Positions 18,561 through 26,695 of a stretch of 64,000 nt of DNA are shown piece by piece (the stretch's first letter is position 1; each line of letters opens with the position of its first letter). The stretch comes from Anaerolineales bacterium. Its GTDB lineage: Bacteria > Chloroflexota > Anaerolineae > Anaerolineales > UBA11858. The notes under the pieces are model-generated. The model ran no database searches. It was not told the DNA's origin and was given only the letters and a program-made list of their open reading frames with translations. The stretch spans positions 282,874-346,873 of the forward strand of contig JANQED010000132.1 in assembly GCA_028278545.1 (NCBI GenBank), written 5' to 3'. The position numbers and the translations under genes were made by a program.

Positions 18561-19904
18561 TCACGGATACACGCGATTGATCGTGCGCGGGAAGGCGATA
18601 GTTTCGCGGATATGGTGGATGCCGCATATCCATGAAACCGTGCGTTCAACGCCCAGGCCAAAGCCGCCGTGAGGGACGCTGCCAAAGCGACGTAGCTCCA
18701 TATACCATTGATAAGCTTCTTCAGGAAGCTCGTGCTCGTGAATGCGTTGCAGCAGCATCTCTGGGTCTGAGATGCGCTCGCTGCCGCCGATGATCTCCCC
18801 ATATCCTTCAGGGGCCAGGAGATCGACGCTTTTACATACCTCAGGCCGATCGGGCCAGGGCTCCATGTAGAACGCCTTCACCTGCGTGGGGTATCCGTAG
18901 ACAAAGACCGGTTTCTCGAATTGCTGGGTCAGGGCGGTTTCATGAGGTGAGCCGAAATCTCCCCCCCATTCGAATGCCAGCAGTCTCTTTTCTTCAGGGT
19001 CCTCGGTCTTATCACGGATCTCGGCGATCAGCTCGACCGCCTCGTCGTAGGAAATGCGCGGGAAGGGTGGAGTCACTTTTTCCAGGGCAGAGGTATCCCG
19101 CTCTAATGAAGCCAGTTCCGGAGCACGGTCTTTCAAAGTGCGCTGGATGATATGAGAGACAAACTGTTCCTCGATCTCCATCAACTGATCCAGATCACAG
19201 AAAGCTATCTCTGGCTCAACCATCCAGAACTCCGTGAGGTGGCGACGGGTCTTGGATTTCTCCGCCCGGAACGTAGGGCCAAAACAGTAGACTTTCTTGA
19301 AGGCATAGATATTGGCCTCGTTGTACAGTTGCCCCGTCTGGGCCAGGTACGCAGTTCCCTCATCGAAGTAAGGAGTCCCGAAAAGGGTCGTCGTTCCCTC
19401 GGCAGCCGCGGGGGTCAGGATCGGGGTATCCATGTTGATATAGCCGTTGGAATCCAGCCACTCCCGGATGGCGCTGATCACCGTCGAACGGACGCGCAGG
19501 ATCGCCCACTGGCTGGGCATGCGCAACCAGAGGTGACGGTTCTCCAGCGCGAAATCCGTGCCATGCTCTTTGAGGGACATGGGGTAATCCTCGTCCGCGA
19601 TCTGGACGATATCGATCCCGGTGATGCCGATCTCGAAGCCGCCAGGGATGCCAGGGGCGCGGCTATCAGCCCGAACCAGGCCGGTGATTTCCACCGCCGA
19701 TTCTTGCGTCAAGCGCACGACCTCTTCGAAGATCTCTTCTGGAAGATCGTTCTTGAAGGCCACGCATTGTACAAAGCCATAGCCATCCCGGACGAGCAGG
19801 AACACCAGTTTCCCCTTGCGGGTACGGTTATAAATCCAGCCCTGTATGGTAACTTCTTGATCGATATAATCGCCAATCTGCTCAATGCGGATTTCTCTTG
19901 CCAT
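18561..19904 (-). CDS. asnS: Asparaginyl-tRNA synthetase
   Basis: A 447-residue class IIb synthetase that charges tRNA-Asn with asparagine. The N-terminal OB-fold anticodon-binding domain (1-110) starts MAREIRIEQIG; class II motif 2 is FRAEKSKTRRHLTEFWMVEPE region and motif 3 is GGFGLGVERTVSWICG. The segment AQTGQLYNEA has glycine where archaeal-type AspRS has proline, favouring AsnRS. Start at 19904 chosen because AGGAG lies 5 bases upstream; an ATG eight codons earlier has none. It lies 110 bases downstream of aspS in the same direction and is probably in the same attenuator-controlled unit, although a weak TACAAT box in the gap could give it a second promoter. Confidence 0.93.
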   Translation of the reverse strand: MAREIRIEQIGDYIDQEVTIQGWIYNRTRKGKLVFLLVRDGYGFVQCVAFKNDLPEEIFEEVVRLTQESAVEITGLVRADSRAPGIPGGFEIGITGIDIVQIADEDYPMSLKEHGTDFALENRHLWLRMPSQWAILRVRSTVISAIREWLDSNGYINMDTPILTPAAAEGTTTLFGTPYFDEGTAYLAQTGQLYNEANIYAFKKVYCFGPTFRAEKSKTRRHLTEFWMVEPEIAFCDLDQLMEIEEQFVSHIIQRTLKDRAPELASLERDTSALEKVTPPFPRISYDEAVELIAEIRDKTEDPEEKRLLAFEWGGDFGSPHETALTQQFEKPVFVYGYPTQVKAFYMEPWPDRPEVCKSVDLLAPEGYGEIIGGSERISDPEMLLQRIHEHELPEEAYQWYMELRRFGSVPHGGFGLGVERTVSWICGIHHIRETIAFPRTINRVYP

Positions 19905-20014
19905 AGATTCTCCTATAGAACCGTGCACTGTGTCGTATTCGCGTGATAAATTGTAATCGGTTTCCAGCAGTTTGATTTAAGATTTTCGACCTTTTTGAAT
20001 ATCCGCAATGTCTC

Positions 20015-21781
20015 TCAGGCGCGCACATCGATGTGCAGTTCTTTGAGCTGCTGCTGCTCCACCGGGGAGGGCGCGCTGGCCATCACATCACGCGCATTCT
20101 GGTTCTTGGGGAAGGCGATCACCTCGCGGATATTGGGCTCTCCGGCCAGGATCATGCAGATGCGGTCGATGCCCGGGGCGATGCCGCCATGAGGCGGCGT
20201 GCCATACTCGAAGGCTTCCAACATATGGCCGAAGCGCTCCTGGGCGACTTCTTTTTCCAGGCCAATCAACTCGAATACCTGGGCCTGCAACTGGCGGTCA
20301 TGGATACGGATCGAGCCGCCGCCGACTTCATAACCATTCAGCACCATATCGTACTGCTGCCCTCGGGCCTCGCCGGGGTTGGTGTCCAGGAAAACGATGT
20401 CCTCCGGCATTGGCGAGGTGAAGAGATGGTGGCTGGGGTCCCAGCTCTCTTCTTCGGCGTTGTACATCACAAAGGGGAAGTCTATCACCCAGCAGAAGCC
20501 CAACACATCGGGCTTGCGCAAACCCAAACGCTCCCCCAGCAATTCACGCAAACGACCCAAACTCTCGAAAGTAACTTCAGGGCTGGCAGCCACAAACAGC
20601 AGCAAGTCACCGGGTTCTGCCTCGAAGCGCATGATAATCTCTTTCAAGGTACCCTCTGAAAGATACTTGGCAAAGGAAGATCGTTGTTCACCATCCGAGG
20701 TCAGGGCGACATATGCCAAACCCTTAGCCCCATACTGGCTGACAAACTCAGTCAGCTCCTCGATCTGTTTGCGGCTGTAATCGCCCAGTCCTTGAGCCTT
20801 GATCCCGCGCACGTGACCACCGCTTTCGGCAACGCTCTCAAAAACGCGGAAACCGCTCTGAGCAGCCAGGTCCGTGAAATCGACAAGCTCCATGCCAAAG
20901 CGGATGTCCGGGTTATCTTTGCCAAACCGGGCCATGACTTCTTCGTAAGTAAAGCGCGGCCAGGGCGATTGGAGCAATTTCATTTCGGGCACGATCTCGG
21001 CGACCAGCTTGGTGAACAAATCTTCCGTCACATTCATCACATCTTCGCGCTCCACGAAGGACATCTCCAGGTCAAGCTGGGTAAATTCAGGTTGACGGTC
21101 GCCGCGCTGGTCTTCATCCCGGAAACAGCGCGCAATCTGGAAATACCGCTCCACGCCAGCCACCATCAATAACTGCTTGAGTTGTTGAGGCGATTGAGGC
21201 AGAGCGTAGAACTCCCCGGGGTGGAGCCGTGAAGGGACCAGATAGTCACGCGCACCCTCAGGGGTGGTCTTGAACAAGATCGGGGTTTCAACTTCCAAAA
21301 ATCCATGCTGGTCCAGATAATCGCGGATGAACTTGACCACCTGATGGCGCAACTCCAAGTTCCGGCGCATGCGTTCTTTGCGCAAATCAAGGTAGCGATA
21401 GCGCAGCCGTACCTGCTCGTCGATCTCTTCTTCTTTGTTGATATAGATAGGAGGCGTCTTGGCAGGATTAAGGATCTTCACCTCTTGAATCTCAACTTCG
21501 ATCTCTCCCGTGGATATTTCTGGGTTGACCATCCCTACCGGGCGCTTGTGCACCCGGCCTTTCACCTGGATGACCCACTCAGAACGGACAGGCTCCATGT
21601 CTTTATGCGCCTCGGGATACAGGTCGGCGTTGGTGACCATTTGAACCACGCCAAAACGGTCGCGCAGATCGATGAAAGTCACGCCGCCATGGTCACGACG
21701 GCGGTGCACCCAACCAGCCAGGGTGACTTCTTGTTCGGCATGTTTTGCGGTCAACTCACCGCAAGTATGAGATTTGTACAT
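20015..21781 (-). CDS. aspS: Aspartyl-tRNA synthetase (bacterial type)
   Basis: A 588-residue class IIb synthetase with the bacterial layout: OB-fold anticodon domain (1-105), catalytic core with motif 2 [18 protein letters not shown], the bacterial GAD insertion (about 290-420), and motif 3 [16 protein letters not shown]. It attaches aspartate to tRNA-Asp. Residues H31 and G83 are those reported for non-discriminating enzymes such as the Pseudomonas aeruginosa one, which can also mischarge tRNA-Asn; yet asnS is next door. The ATG at 21781 has GGAGG 5 bases upstream. Expression is predicted to be set by the Asp/Asn leader-peptide attenuator 200 bases upstream. Confidence 0.96.
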   Translation of the reverse strand: MYKSHTCGELTAKHAEQEVTLAGWVHRRRDHGGVTFIDLRDRFGVVQMVTNADLYPEAHKDMEPVRSEWVIQVKGRVHKRPVGMVNPEISTGEIEVEIQEVKILNPAKTPPIYINKEEEIDEQVRLRYRYLDLRKERMRRNLELRHQVVKFIRDYLDQHGFLEVETPILFKTTPEGARDYLVPSRLHPGEFYALPQSPQQLKQLLMVAGVERYFQIARCFRDEDQRGDRQPEFTQLDLEMSFVEREDVMNVTEDLFTKLVAEIVPEMKLLQSPWPRFTYEEVMARFGKDNPDIRFGMELVDFTDLAAQSGFRVFESVAESGGHVRGIKAQGLGDYSRKQIEELTEFVSQYGAKGLAYVALTSDGEQRSSFAKYLSEGTLKEIIMRFEAEPGDLLLFVAASPEVTFESLGRLRELLGERLGLRKPDVLGFCWVIDFPFVMYNAEEESWDPSHHLFTSPMPEDIVFLDTNPGEARGQQYDMVLNGYEVGGGSIRIHDRQLQAQVFELIGLEKEVAQERFGHMLEAFEYGTPPHGGIAPGIDRICMILAGEPNIREVIAFPKNQNARDVMASAPSPVEQQQLKELHIDVRA

Positions 21782-21975
21782 TGGGGCCTCCGATGATAAT
21801 TTCAGGTGTCAAATTTTGATATGTTTATGCTAAATAACCAGTTTTATATCTGCTGTTTCTGGTAGGCGACGATACCAAGTGCCCTGATTACGCCTGGCAT
21901 TGCATCCATCTGCCGGAGCGAGGGGAATACGGCTTTCATGCATCCGCTTGGGCGAGGGAATACGCCCTTTGGCTC

Positions 21976-22078
21976 AAAAAAAATCGCCCTTTGCTCGAAG
22001 CATCGGGCGATCCGGTTCGAAATGATCTGGTTCAATGATCTGACAGCCTGCACCGTACCGCCCGACGTTGATCGTCGG
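21976..22078 (-). promoter_or_regulatory. Transcription attenuator of the aspS-asnS operon
   Basis: Read on the minus strand, four segments can pair in competing ways. Strand 1 (CCGACG, 22078-22073) pairs with strand 2 (CGTCGG, 22067-22062). Strand 2 (TCGGGCG, 22065-22059) can instead pair with strand 3 (CGCCCGA, 22009-22003). Strand 3 (ATCGCCC, 22011-22005) pairs with strand 4 (GGGCGAT, 21989-21983), which is followed by a run of T to 21976: a rho-independent terminator. Strand 1 lies inside codons 17-19 of the leader peptide. A ribosome stalled at the Asn/Asp codons would cover strand 1, free strand 2 to pair with 3, and prevent termination. This is the architecture of trp- and his-type attenuators. 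Confidence 0.82.
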
Positions 22079-22127
22079 TGGCATTAGCATCATTATTGTC
22101 GTTATTCAGCAGGTAAGCCAGAATCAT
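22032..22127 (-). CDS. Asp/Asn-rich leader peptide of the aspS attenuator
   Basis: A 31-residue reading frame, ATG at 22127 and TGA at 22034-22032, too short for routine gene calling. Residues 8-19 read NNDNNDANATDD: nine of twelve are Asn or Asp, with five AAT/AAC and four GAT/GAC codons. This is the control-codon cluster expected for a peptide that senses charged tRNA-Asn and tRNA-Asp, the products of the two synthetases encoded downstream. An AAGG lies nine bases before the ATG and an extended -10 box 28 bases upstream. The peptide itself is not expected to have a function after translation. No homologue is recalled. Confidence 0.8.
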   Translation of the reverse strand: MILAYLLNNDNNDANATDDQRRAVRCRLSDH

Positions 22128-22486
22128 CGCTCAAAACCTTGAGAATTTCACCGGATTATATCACAGGAATTTTACACCTGGGACGAAATCCCCTCCACAG
22201 AACTTGCATTTTAGTTCCTTGCAAACGGCTGAGAGGATGAGAGCCAGTTTTCGGCCTACAGTGGATTACCCAATGACAGAAATTTGCTGAAACGCGATTT
22301 TAGCTCTAGAGACCAAGCGGTAATGTAATTTATACTCCTGTTGTCACATTACATCTGTTACCCCCTCTTTGTGATGGATATCACTACTAAGAGCATCCTC
22401 CGCTATGTTATATTCTTCACAGATAAACGTATACGCATAGGCGCATATCTCAATAGCTACAGCGCCCTACCACAAGGATTACAACC
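22128..22486. other. Divergent promoter region between the aspS leader and arsR
   Basis: This 359-base gap holds no gene. On the minus side an extended -10 box lies at 22155-22160 (see separate entry). On the plus side TG-T-TATATT at 22406-22414 is a candidate extended -10 for the ArsR/sulfur operon, and the following GTATACGCATAGGCGCATAT stretch (22429-22448) is a partly symmetric region where an ArsR-type repressor could bind. The middle of the gap shows nothing else I can support. Confidence 0.4.
22155..22163 (-). promoter_or_regulatory. Extended -10 promoter of the aspS leader transcript
   Basis: On the minus strand TG-A-TATAAT, an extended -10 element with a perfect hexamer at 22160-22155, lies 28 bases before the leader-peptide ATG. 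No good -35 is seen, which is usual for extended -10 promoters. Transcription would start near 22148, giving a 5' leader of about 20 bases before the peptide. Confidence 0.6.
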
Positions 22487-22834
22487 ATGACCGACTTACG
22501 GGATGAAATCAACAAATTACACGCCAATATTTGCAGTGGGTTGGCAGACCCTACTCGGATTCTGATCCTGTACACTCTGCACGACCACCCTCACAACGTC
22601 AGCGAACTCGCCGAAAGCCTCGAACTGCCCCAACCAACCGTTTCTCGCCACCTGAAAGTCCTGCGCGAACGACAAATGGTAGTCGCCGAACGACACGGTC
22701 AGGCAGTTAATTACTCCCTGACGGATGCGCGCATCATCGAGGCCATGGATTTGCTTCGGGCGGTTCTGGCCAGCCGTCTACAGAATCAAGGTGAGCTGGC
22801 CGTATCGGTAAGTCAAGAAAAAATCTCATCATAG
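22487..22834 (+). CDS. ArsR-family transcriptional regulator
   Basis: A 115-residue winged-helix protein: HTH with LADPTRILILYTL, NVSELAESLELPQPTVSRHLKVL and wing MVVAERHGQAVNYSL, all typical of ArsR. The metal-binding ELCVCD motif is missing; C16 is its only cysteine. It heads an operon of SQR-like flavoprotein, DUF1641, TusE/DsrC and DsrE2 genes (27-base gap to the first), so it probably controls them in response to sulfide or sulfane sulfur, as SqrR/BigR-type members do, although those use two cysteines. A single cysteine would need an intermolecular or mixed disulfide; this is inference. Confidence 0.88.
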   Translation: MTDLRDEINKLHANICSGLADPTRILILYTLHDHPHNVSELAESLELPQPTVSRHLKVLRERQMVVAERHGQAVNYSLTDARIIEAMDLLRAVLASRLQNQGELAVSVSQEKISS

Positions 22835-22861
22835 GTTTTTGATCACATCAGGAGAGCCCTC

Positions 22862-24094
22862 ATGAAAACGTTTTTGATCCTCGGCGCCGGCACCGGCGGA
22901 ACCATGGTCGCCAACAAAATGGCCCATGAACTCGACCCCCAAGAATGGCGCATCGTCATCGTCGATAAGTTCGAGACCCATTACTACCAACCCGGTTTCC
23001 TGTTCATTCCCTTCGGCATTTATACCCCCAGCGACGTGACCAAACCCAAGCGAGATTTCATCCCGCATAATGTCGAATATATCTTGTCCGACATCGAACT
23101 GATCGAGCCAGACAAAAATCGCGTCCTACTCACCAAAGAAGACAAAGTCATCAACTACGATTATTTGGTGGTCGCTACCGGAACCCAAATCCATCCCGAA
23201 GAGACCGAGGGGATGGCAGAGGACGGCTGGTACGAGAACAAATTCGATTTCTACACCATTGAGGGCGCTACAGCCCTGAGCCGTTTTCTAAAGTTCTGGA
23301 AGGGCGGGCGCATGGTGGTAAACGTCACCGAGATGCCCATCAAATGCCCTGTGGCTCCCCTGGAATTCCTTTTCCTGGCCGATTGGTTCTTCCACGAGCG
23401 CGGCATCCGCGATAACGTCGAGATCATTTTTGCGACGCCTCTGGATGGTGCCTTCACCAAGCCGCGTGCTTCAGCCATCCTTGGAGATATGCTGGACCAA
23501 AAAGGCATCCATCTCGTCCCAGAATTCAACATCGGCTGGGCAGATAACGACAAACAAGCCATCGTCTCTTGGGATGAGCAGGATGTCGAATACGATCTCT
23601 TGGTGACGATCCCCACCAACATGGGTGCGGAAGTGATCGACCGTTCTGGAATGGGTGATGAACTCAACTACGTGCCCATCGATAAACACACCCTGCAATC
23701 CAACAAATGGGAAAACGTCTGGGTGATCGGCGATGCCGGGAATGCCCCCACCTCCAAAGCCGGCTCTGTGGCTCACTTCATGCTGGACGTGCTCATCGAG
23801 AACGTCCTCCGCCATATGGAAGGTCTGGAGCCGCTGCCCAAGTTCGACGGGCACGCCAACTGCTATATCGAATCGGGCTTCGAGAAGGGCATTTTGATCG
23901 ATTTCAATTATGACGTCGAGCCACTGCCGGGCAAATTCCCCTTGCCAGGGTTTGGGCCTTTCTCACTGCTCAAAGAATCAGCGGCCAATCACTGGGGCAA
24001 GATGGCTTTCCGCTGGATTTACTGGAATATCCTGCTCAAGGGCGGCGAAATGCCCTTCGAGTCCCAGATGACCATGGCTGGCAAGTGGGCCTAA
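22862..24094 (+). CDS. Sulfide:quinone oxidoreductase-like flavoprotein
   Basis: A 410-residue FAD protein of the two-dinucleotide-binding-domain family. FAD motif GAGTGGTMVANK is at 8-19, the second FAD motif VVATGTQI near 103-110, and VWVIGDAGN near 286-294. Two redox cysteines of SQR occur in their expected contexts: C162 in IKCPVAPLEF and C334 in HANCYIESG. The extra cysteine seen near position 128 in some SQR types is absent. The C-terminal region (FRWIYWNILLKG) is amphipathic and could attach to the membrane. The likely reaction is sulfide oxidation to sulfane sulfur with quinone as acceptor. It is grouped with DUF1641 and sulfur-carrier genes, a setting that supports this role. Confidence 0.85.
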   Translation: MKTFLILGAGTGGTMVANKMAHELDPQEWRIVIVDKFETHYYQPGFLFIPFGIYTPSDVTKPKRDFIPHNVEYILSDIELIEPDKNRVLLTKEDKVINYDYLVVATGTQIHPEETEGMAEDGWYENKFDFYTIEGATALSRFLKFWKGGRMVVNVTEMPIKCPVAPLEFLFLADWFFHERGIRDNVEIIFATPLDGAFTKPRASAILGDMLDQKGIHLVPEFNIGWADNDKQAIVSWDEQDVEYDLLVTIPTNMGAEVIDRSGMGDELNYVPIDKHTLQSNKWENVWVIGDAGNAPTSKAGSVAHFMLDVLIENVLRHMEGLEPLPKFDGHANCYIESGFEKGILIDFNYDVEPLPGKFPLPGFGPFSLLKESAANHWGKMAFRWIYWNILLKGGEMPFESQMTMAGKWA

Positions 24095-24105
24095 AGGAGT
24101 ACATC

Positions 24106-24777
24106 ATGGCAGAAGACCTGGCCCTGCTCCACCAAAAAGTAGACCTGCTGACCGAGCAAGTCGCCACGCTGACCGCTCACGCTGAAGTCCAGCAGCGCCG
24201 CCAGCGCGAGTTCGATGAGCTCAAGGATGACGCCATCCCCATCGTCAACCACATGATCAAGTTGAGCATCGATGAATTGGCCGACATCGGGACTGAATTC
24301 GAAATTGAGGATCTGTTTTTCCTGCTCAAACGCGTCATCCGCAATACCCACATGCTCCTGGCGATGTTCGACCGCTTCGAGGCCCTGATGGGTCTTGCCG
24401 ATGAGACCGAGCTTTTGGGCAAGCAAGTGTTCAATTTCACCGTCGAGCAGCTCGATAAATTCGAGCGCGAGGGCTATTTCGACTTTGCTCGTGAGGGCTG
24501 GCTGATCGTGGAGAGGATCGTGACCGAGTTCTCTGAGGAGGATGTGCGCGCCCTCGGCGATAATGTGGTCACCATTCTGAACACAGTACGCAATATGACC
24601 CAACCTGAAATCATGGCCCTGGCGAATAATGCCGTCGGCGCCATTCAAGAAGACATCCCTGAAACGGAAAAGGTATCCACCTGGGCGTTACTTCGCCAGC
24701 TAAGCGATCCCAAAGTTCGCCGCGGCATGGCCCGCATGATGAACATATTAAAAGCTCTTGATGAGCAGGCAGATTAA
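24106..24777 (+). CDS. DUF1641 family protein
   Basis: A 223-residue soluble protein, start at 24106 with AAAGGAG ahead; a GTG seven codons earlier inside the previous gene is unlikely. The N-terminus is a coiled coil with heptad-like LLHQKVDLLTEQVATL, the middle is helical, and the C-terminus has the DUF1641 signature NMTQPEIMALANNAVGAI and SDPKVRRGMARMMNILKAL. DUF1641 proteins are commonly encoded next to SQR-like flavoproteins, and here the gene follows one by 11 bases. A scaffold or interaction role in sulfide oxidation is inferred; no catalytic residues are seen. Confidence 0.82.
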   Translation: MAEDLALLHQKVDLLTEQVATLTAHAEVQQRRQREFDELKDDAIPIVNHMIKLSIDELADIGTEFEIEDLFFLLKRVIRNTHMLLAMFDRFEALMGLADETELLGKQVFNFTVEQLDKFEREGYFDFAREGWLIVERIVTEFSEEDVRALGDNVVTILNTVRNMTQPEIMALANNAVGAIQEDIPETEKVSTWALLRQLSDPKVRRGMARMMNILKALDEQAD

Positions 24778-24812
24778 TCCATCAACCCAAGATATCGCAA
24801 AGGAGTTACAAA

Positions 24813-25118
24813 ATGTCTCTATTAGAAACCGTAGCACTCAACGATGAAGGCTTCATGACCAACCCCGACGAGTGGACTAAAGAGCTCGCCATGGAAATCG
24901 CTCGAGGCGAGGGCATCGCCGAGCTGACCGAAGATCACTGGAAGATCATCGAGTTCTGCCGCGCCAATGCTGAGAGCTCGGGGGCCGCGCCAACCCTTCG
25001 CCAGATCACCAAAGGGACCGGCATTTCCACCAAAGAACTTTTCGCGCTTTACCCCAAGGGCCCTGCCAAGAAGGTCGCCAAGATATCCGGCCTGGGCAAA
25101 CCTGAAGGCTGCGTGTAA
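24813..25118 (+). CDS. DsrC/TusE-family sulfur carrier with a single conserved cysteine
   Basis: A 101-residue protein with the DsrC/TusE fold: DEWTKELAMEIARGEGI, LTEDHWKIIEFCRAN and the C-terminal arm GLGKPEGCV. The penultimate residue C100 (CysA) is the sulfur-binding cysteine. The second arm cysteine of true DsrC (ten residues earlier) is alanine (A89) here. TusE-type proteins keep only CysA and pass persulfide sulfur without forming the internal disulfide or trisulfide used with dissimilatory sulfite reductase. In this operon it probably accepts sulfur from DsrE2 or the SQR product. GGAG precedes the ATG. Confidence 0.88.
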   Translation: MSLLETVALNDEGFMTNPDEWTKELAMEIARGEGIAELTEDHWKIIEFCRANAESSGAAPTLRQITKGTGISTKELFALYPKGPAKKVAKISGLGKPEGCV

Positions 25119-25151
25119 GAGTCTTTGCCATCCAATAGAAAAGGATAAAGT

Positions 25152-25655
25152 ATGTCTGACGAAAACCGCCACATAGCATTTATCTGCTCCAAAGGGGACC
25201 TCGATATGGCCTATCCTGCGCTGGTAATGGGCTGGGCTGCGCTGGGCAATGGCATTGATGTGACCATTTTCTTTACCTTCTGGGGAATGGATATCATCAA
25301 CAAAAAACGCCAGAAACGCCTTGAACTCTCACCCATCGGGAAAACCAGCATGAAGATGAGCATGATGGGCCTGCCAACCGGAAACCTGGGCATCCCCAAT
25401 ATCATGAGCGTCATTCCAGGCATGACGGCTTTTACGTCCTGGTTCATGAAGAAGAAGATCGAAGAGGTTCATGCTCCCCCGGTGGACGAATACTTGCAGA
25501 TGCTCGTCGATGCGGGTGCCAACCTGTATGCCTGCAAGATGTCTGTGGACATGTTCGGCCACACCATGGACACCTACGTCGATGGCGTCAAGGACATCGT
25601 CACCGCCGGCGACTTCATGGATATGACTGACGGCGCCCAGATTATCTTCATCTAG
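25152..25655 (+). CDS. DsrE2-like sulfurtransferase (DsrE/DsrF family)
   Basis: A 167-residue protein with the DsrE/F fold as in the DsrE2 branch: IAFICSKGDLDMAYPALVMG at the N-terminus (C12), a central hydrophobic, Met/Gly-rich insertion (about 68-100, with NIMSVIPGMTAFTSWF), and LYACKMSVDMFG with the family cysteine C128. Family members bind sulfane sulfur on the conserved cysteine and hand it to TusA- or DsrC-type carriers. The insertion is hydrophobic enough to be a membrane contact. It is the last gene of the operon and is followed 15 bases later by a strong terminator. Confidence 0.88.
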   Translation: MSDENRHIAFICSKGDLDMAYPALVMGWAALGNGIDVTIFFTFWGMDIINKKRQKRLELSPIGKTSMKMSMMGLPTGNLGIPNIMSVIPGMTAFTSWFMKKKIEEVHAPPVDEYLQMLVDAGANLYACKMSVDMFGHTMDTYVDGVKDIVTAGDFMDMTDGAQIIFI

Positions 25656-25670
25656 CCGTTAGAAACACAA

Positions 25671-25700
25671 AAGGCCTCGATGTGCGCACATCGAGGCCTT
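25671..25700 (+). terminator. Terminator after the sulfur operon
   Basis: A perfect 30-base palindrome, AAGGCCTCGATGTGC and its complement, lies 15 bases after the DsrE2 stop and is followed by CTTCT. It sits between convergent genes and can serve both the sulfur operon and the XRE regulator. Confidence 0.85.
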
Positions 25701-25733
25701 CTTCTGTCCGTCAACTGACATCAATTGCGCTTC

Positions 25734-26375
25734 TTATGTTCCTGCGGTTTCCTCTTTATCATCGGACATGCCGCCGACAATATGGAATTCGCTTGGGCTT
25801 TCACCCTCCTCGAAACCCGCTAAAACAAATACCGCGTTGGTGACCGTGTTGCCCGGATTACGCCATTGATGTTTGAGTTCGGCAGCAAACAGCAGGCTGT
25901 CGCCCGGTCCCAAAAGGAAGAGCTGATTCTCCACCTGATATTCTAGCTGCCCCCGCAAACACAGCACAAATTCATGACCGGTATGCACCATGGGAAAACG
26001 CCCGCTATGAGCACCGCTCTCCAATGTAAGCATGAAAGGCTCTACCCGCCCTGAGAAGAACTCCCCCCCCAGGCCTTCCCAAAGGCCGCGGTGAAATGGC
26101 ACCCGCGTGCGTTCGTTCCCTTTTCGGAATACGATCTCTTTCTGAGGGGTTTCAACGCGGAAGAAGGCCGTGATCGGCACTTCCATGGCCTCCGCCAGCT
26201 TATAAAGCGTGCTCACCGAAGGAGAAGATTTGCTGCGCTCGATCATGCTCAGTGCGTTGGCCGAAAGTCCACTCATGCGCGCCAGCGCCCGCATCGACAG
26301 GTTGCGTTCCTCACGCAAATCGCGCAGCCGCACGCCAACGTCCACAGAAATGGCCTCACTGTTATAAGGTTCCAT
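25734..26375 (-). CDS. XRE-family regulator with C-terminal cupin domain
   Basis: A 213-residue regulator. The N-terminal helix-turn-helix (about 12-68) reads LRDLREERNLSMRALARMSGLSANAL and SVSTLYKLAEAMEVP, typical of XRE/HipB. The C-terminal half (about 110-190) is a cupin with HTGHEFVLCLRGQLEYQVEN and LGPGDSLLFAAELKHQWRN, which in this family binds a small ligand. Its gene is divergent from the 9-heme cytochrome across a 320-base gap and convergent with the sulfur operon, so it may control either the cytochrome or itself. The ligand is unknown. Confidence 0.9.
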   Translation of the reverse strand: MEPYNSEAISVDVGVRLRDLREERNLSMRALARMSGLSANALSMIERSKSSPSVSTLYKLAEAMEVPITAFFRVETPQKEIVFRKGNERTRVPFHRGLWEGLGGEFFSGRVEPFMLTLESGAHSGRFPMVHTGHEFVLCLRGQLEYQVENQLFLLGPGDSLLFAAELKHQWRNPGNTVTNAVFVLAGFEEGESPSEFHIVGGMSDDKEETAGT

Positions 26376-26695
26376 GGGGACCGCCTCCGATCAGTTCAAA
26401 GTATCCGCATCCGGCGACTCAAAAGTCAACTAATATTTATATTGTACCAAATAACTCCGAATTTGGCATATGATCGTGTAAAATTCATTGCAATCACGAA
26501 GTTTGCTTTAGGGAGTTCAATAGAGGCCAGGTCTGTACGAACCAAAAACCTCGCCAATTCAACGGTCGCGTGTGAATCATTGCCTGTTTTTATTCAGTTG
26601 ACCCGGCTGCGCATAACGGCAACATACCATCTGGCTGTAATGAGGCTGGCGTGGTATAAATTACACAAGTCATCTTTATTTGTAAGGAGTATTCT
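26376..26695. other. Divergent intergenic region upstream of the 9-heme cytochrome
   Basis: This 320-base gap has no gene. TATAAA at 26655-26660 with an AAGGAG ribosome site at 26684-26689 supports a plus-strand start for the cytochrome gene. It is AT-rich near 26420-26500. I see no clear palindromic operator for the XRE regulator. Confidence 0.4.

Noticed and set aside
21844-22053. 69-codon frame between aspS and the leader peptide
   Set aside because: It runs through the attenuator terminator, has no ribosome site and is explained by the regulatory RNA.
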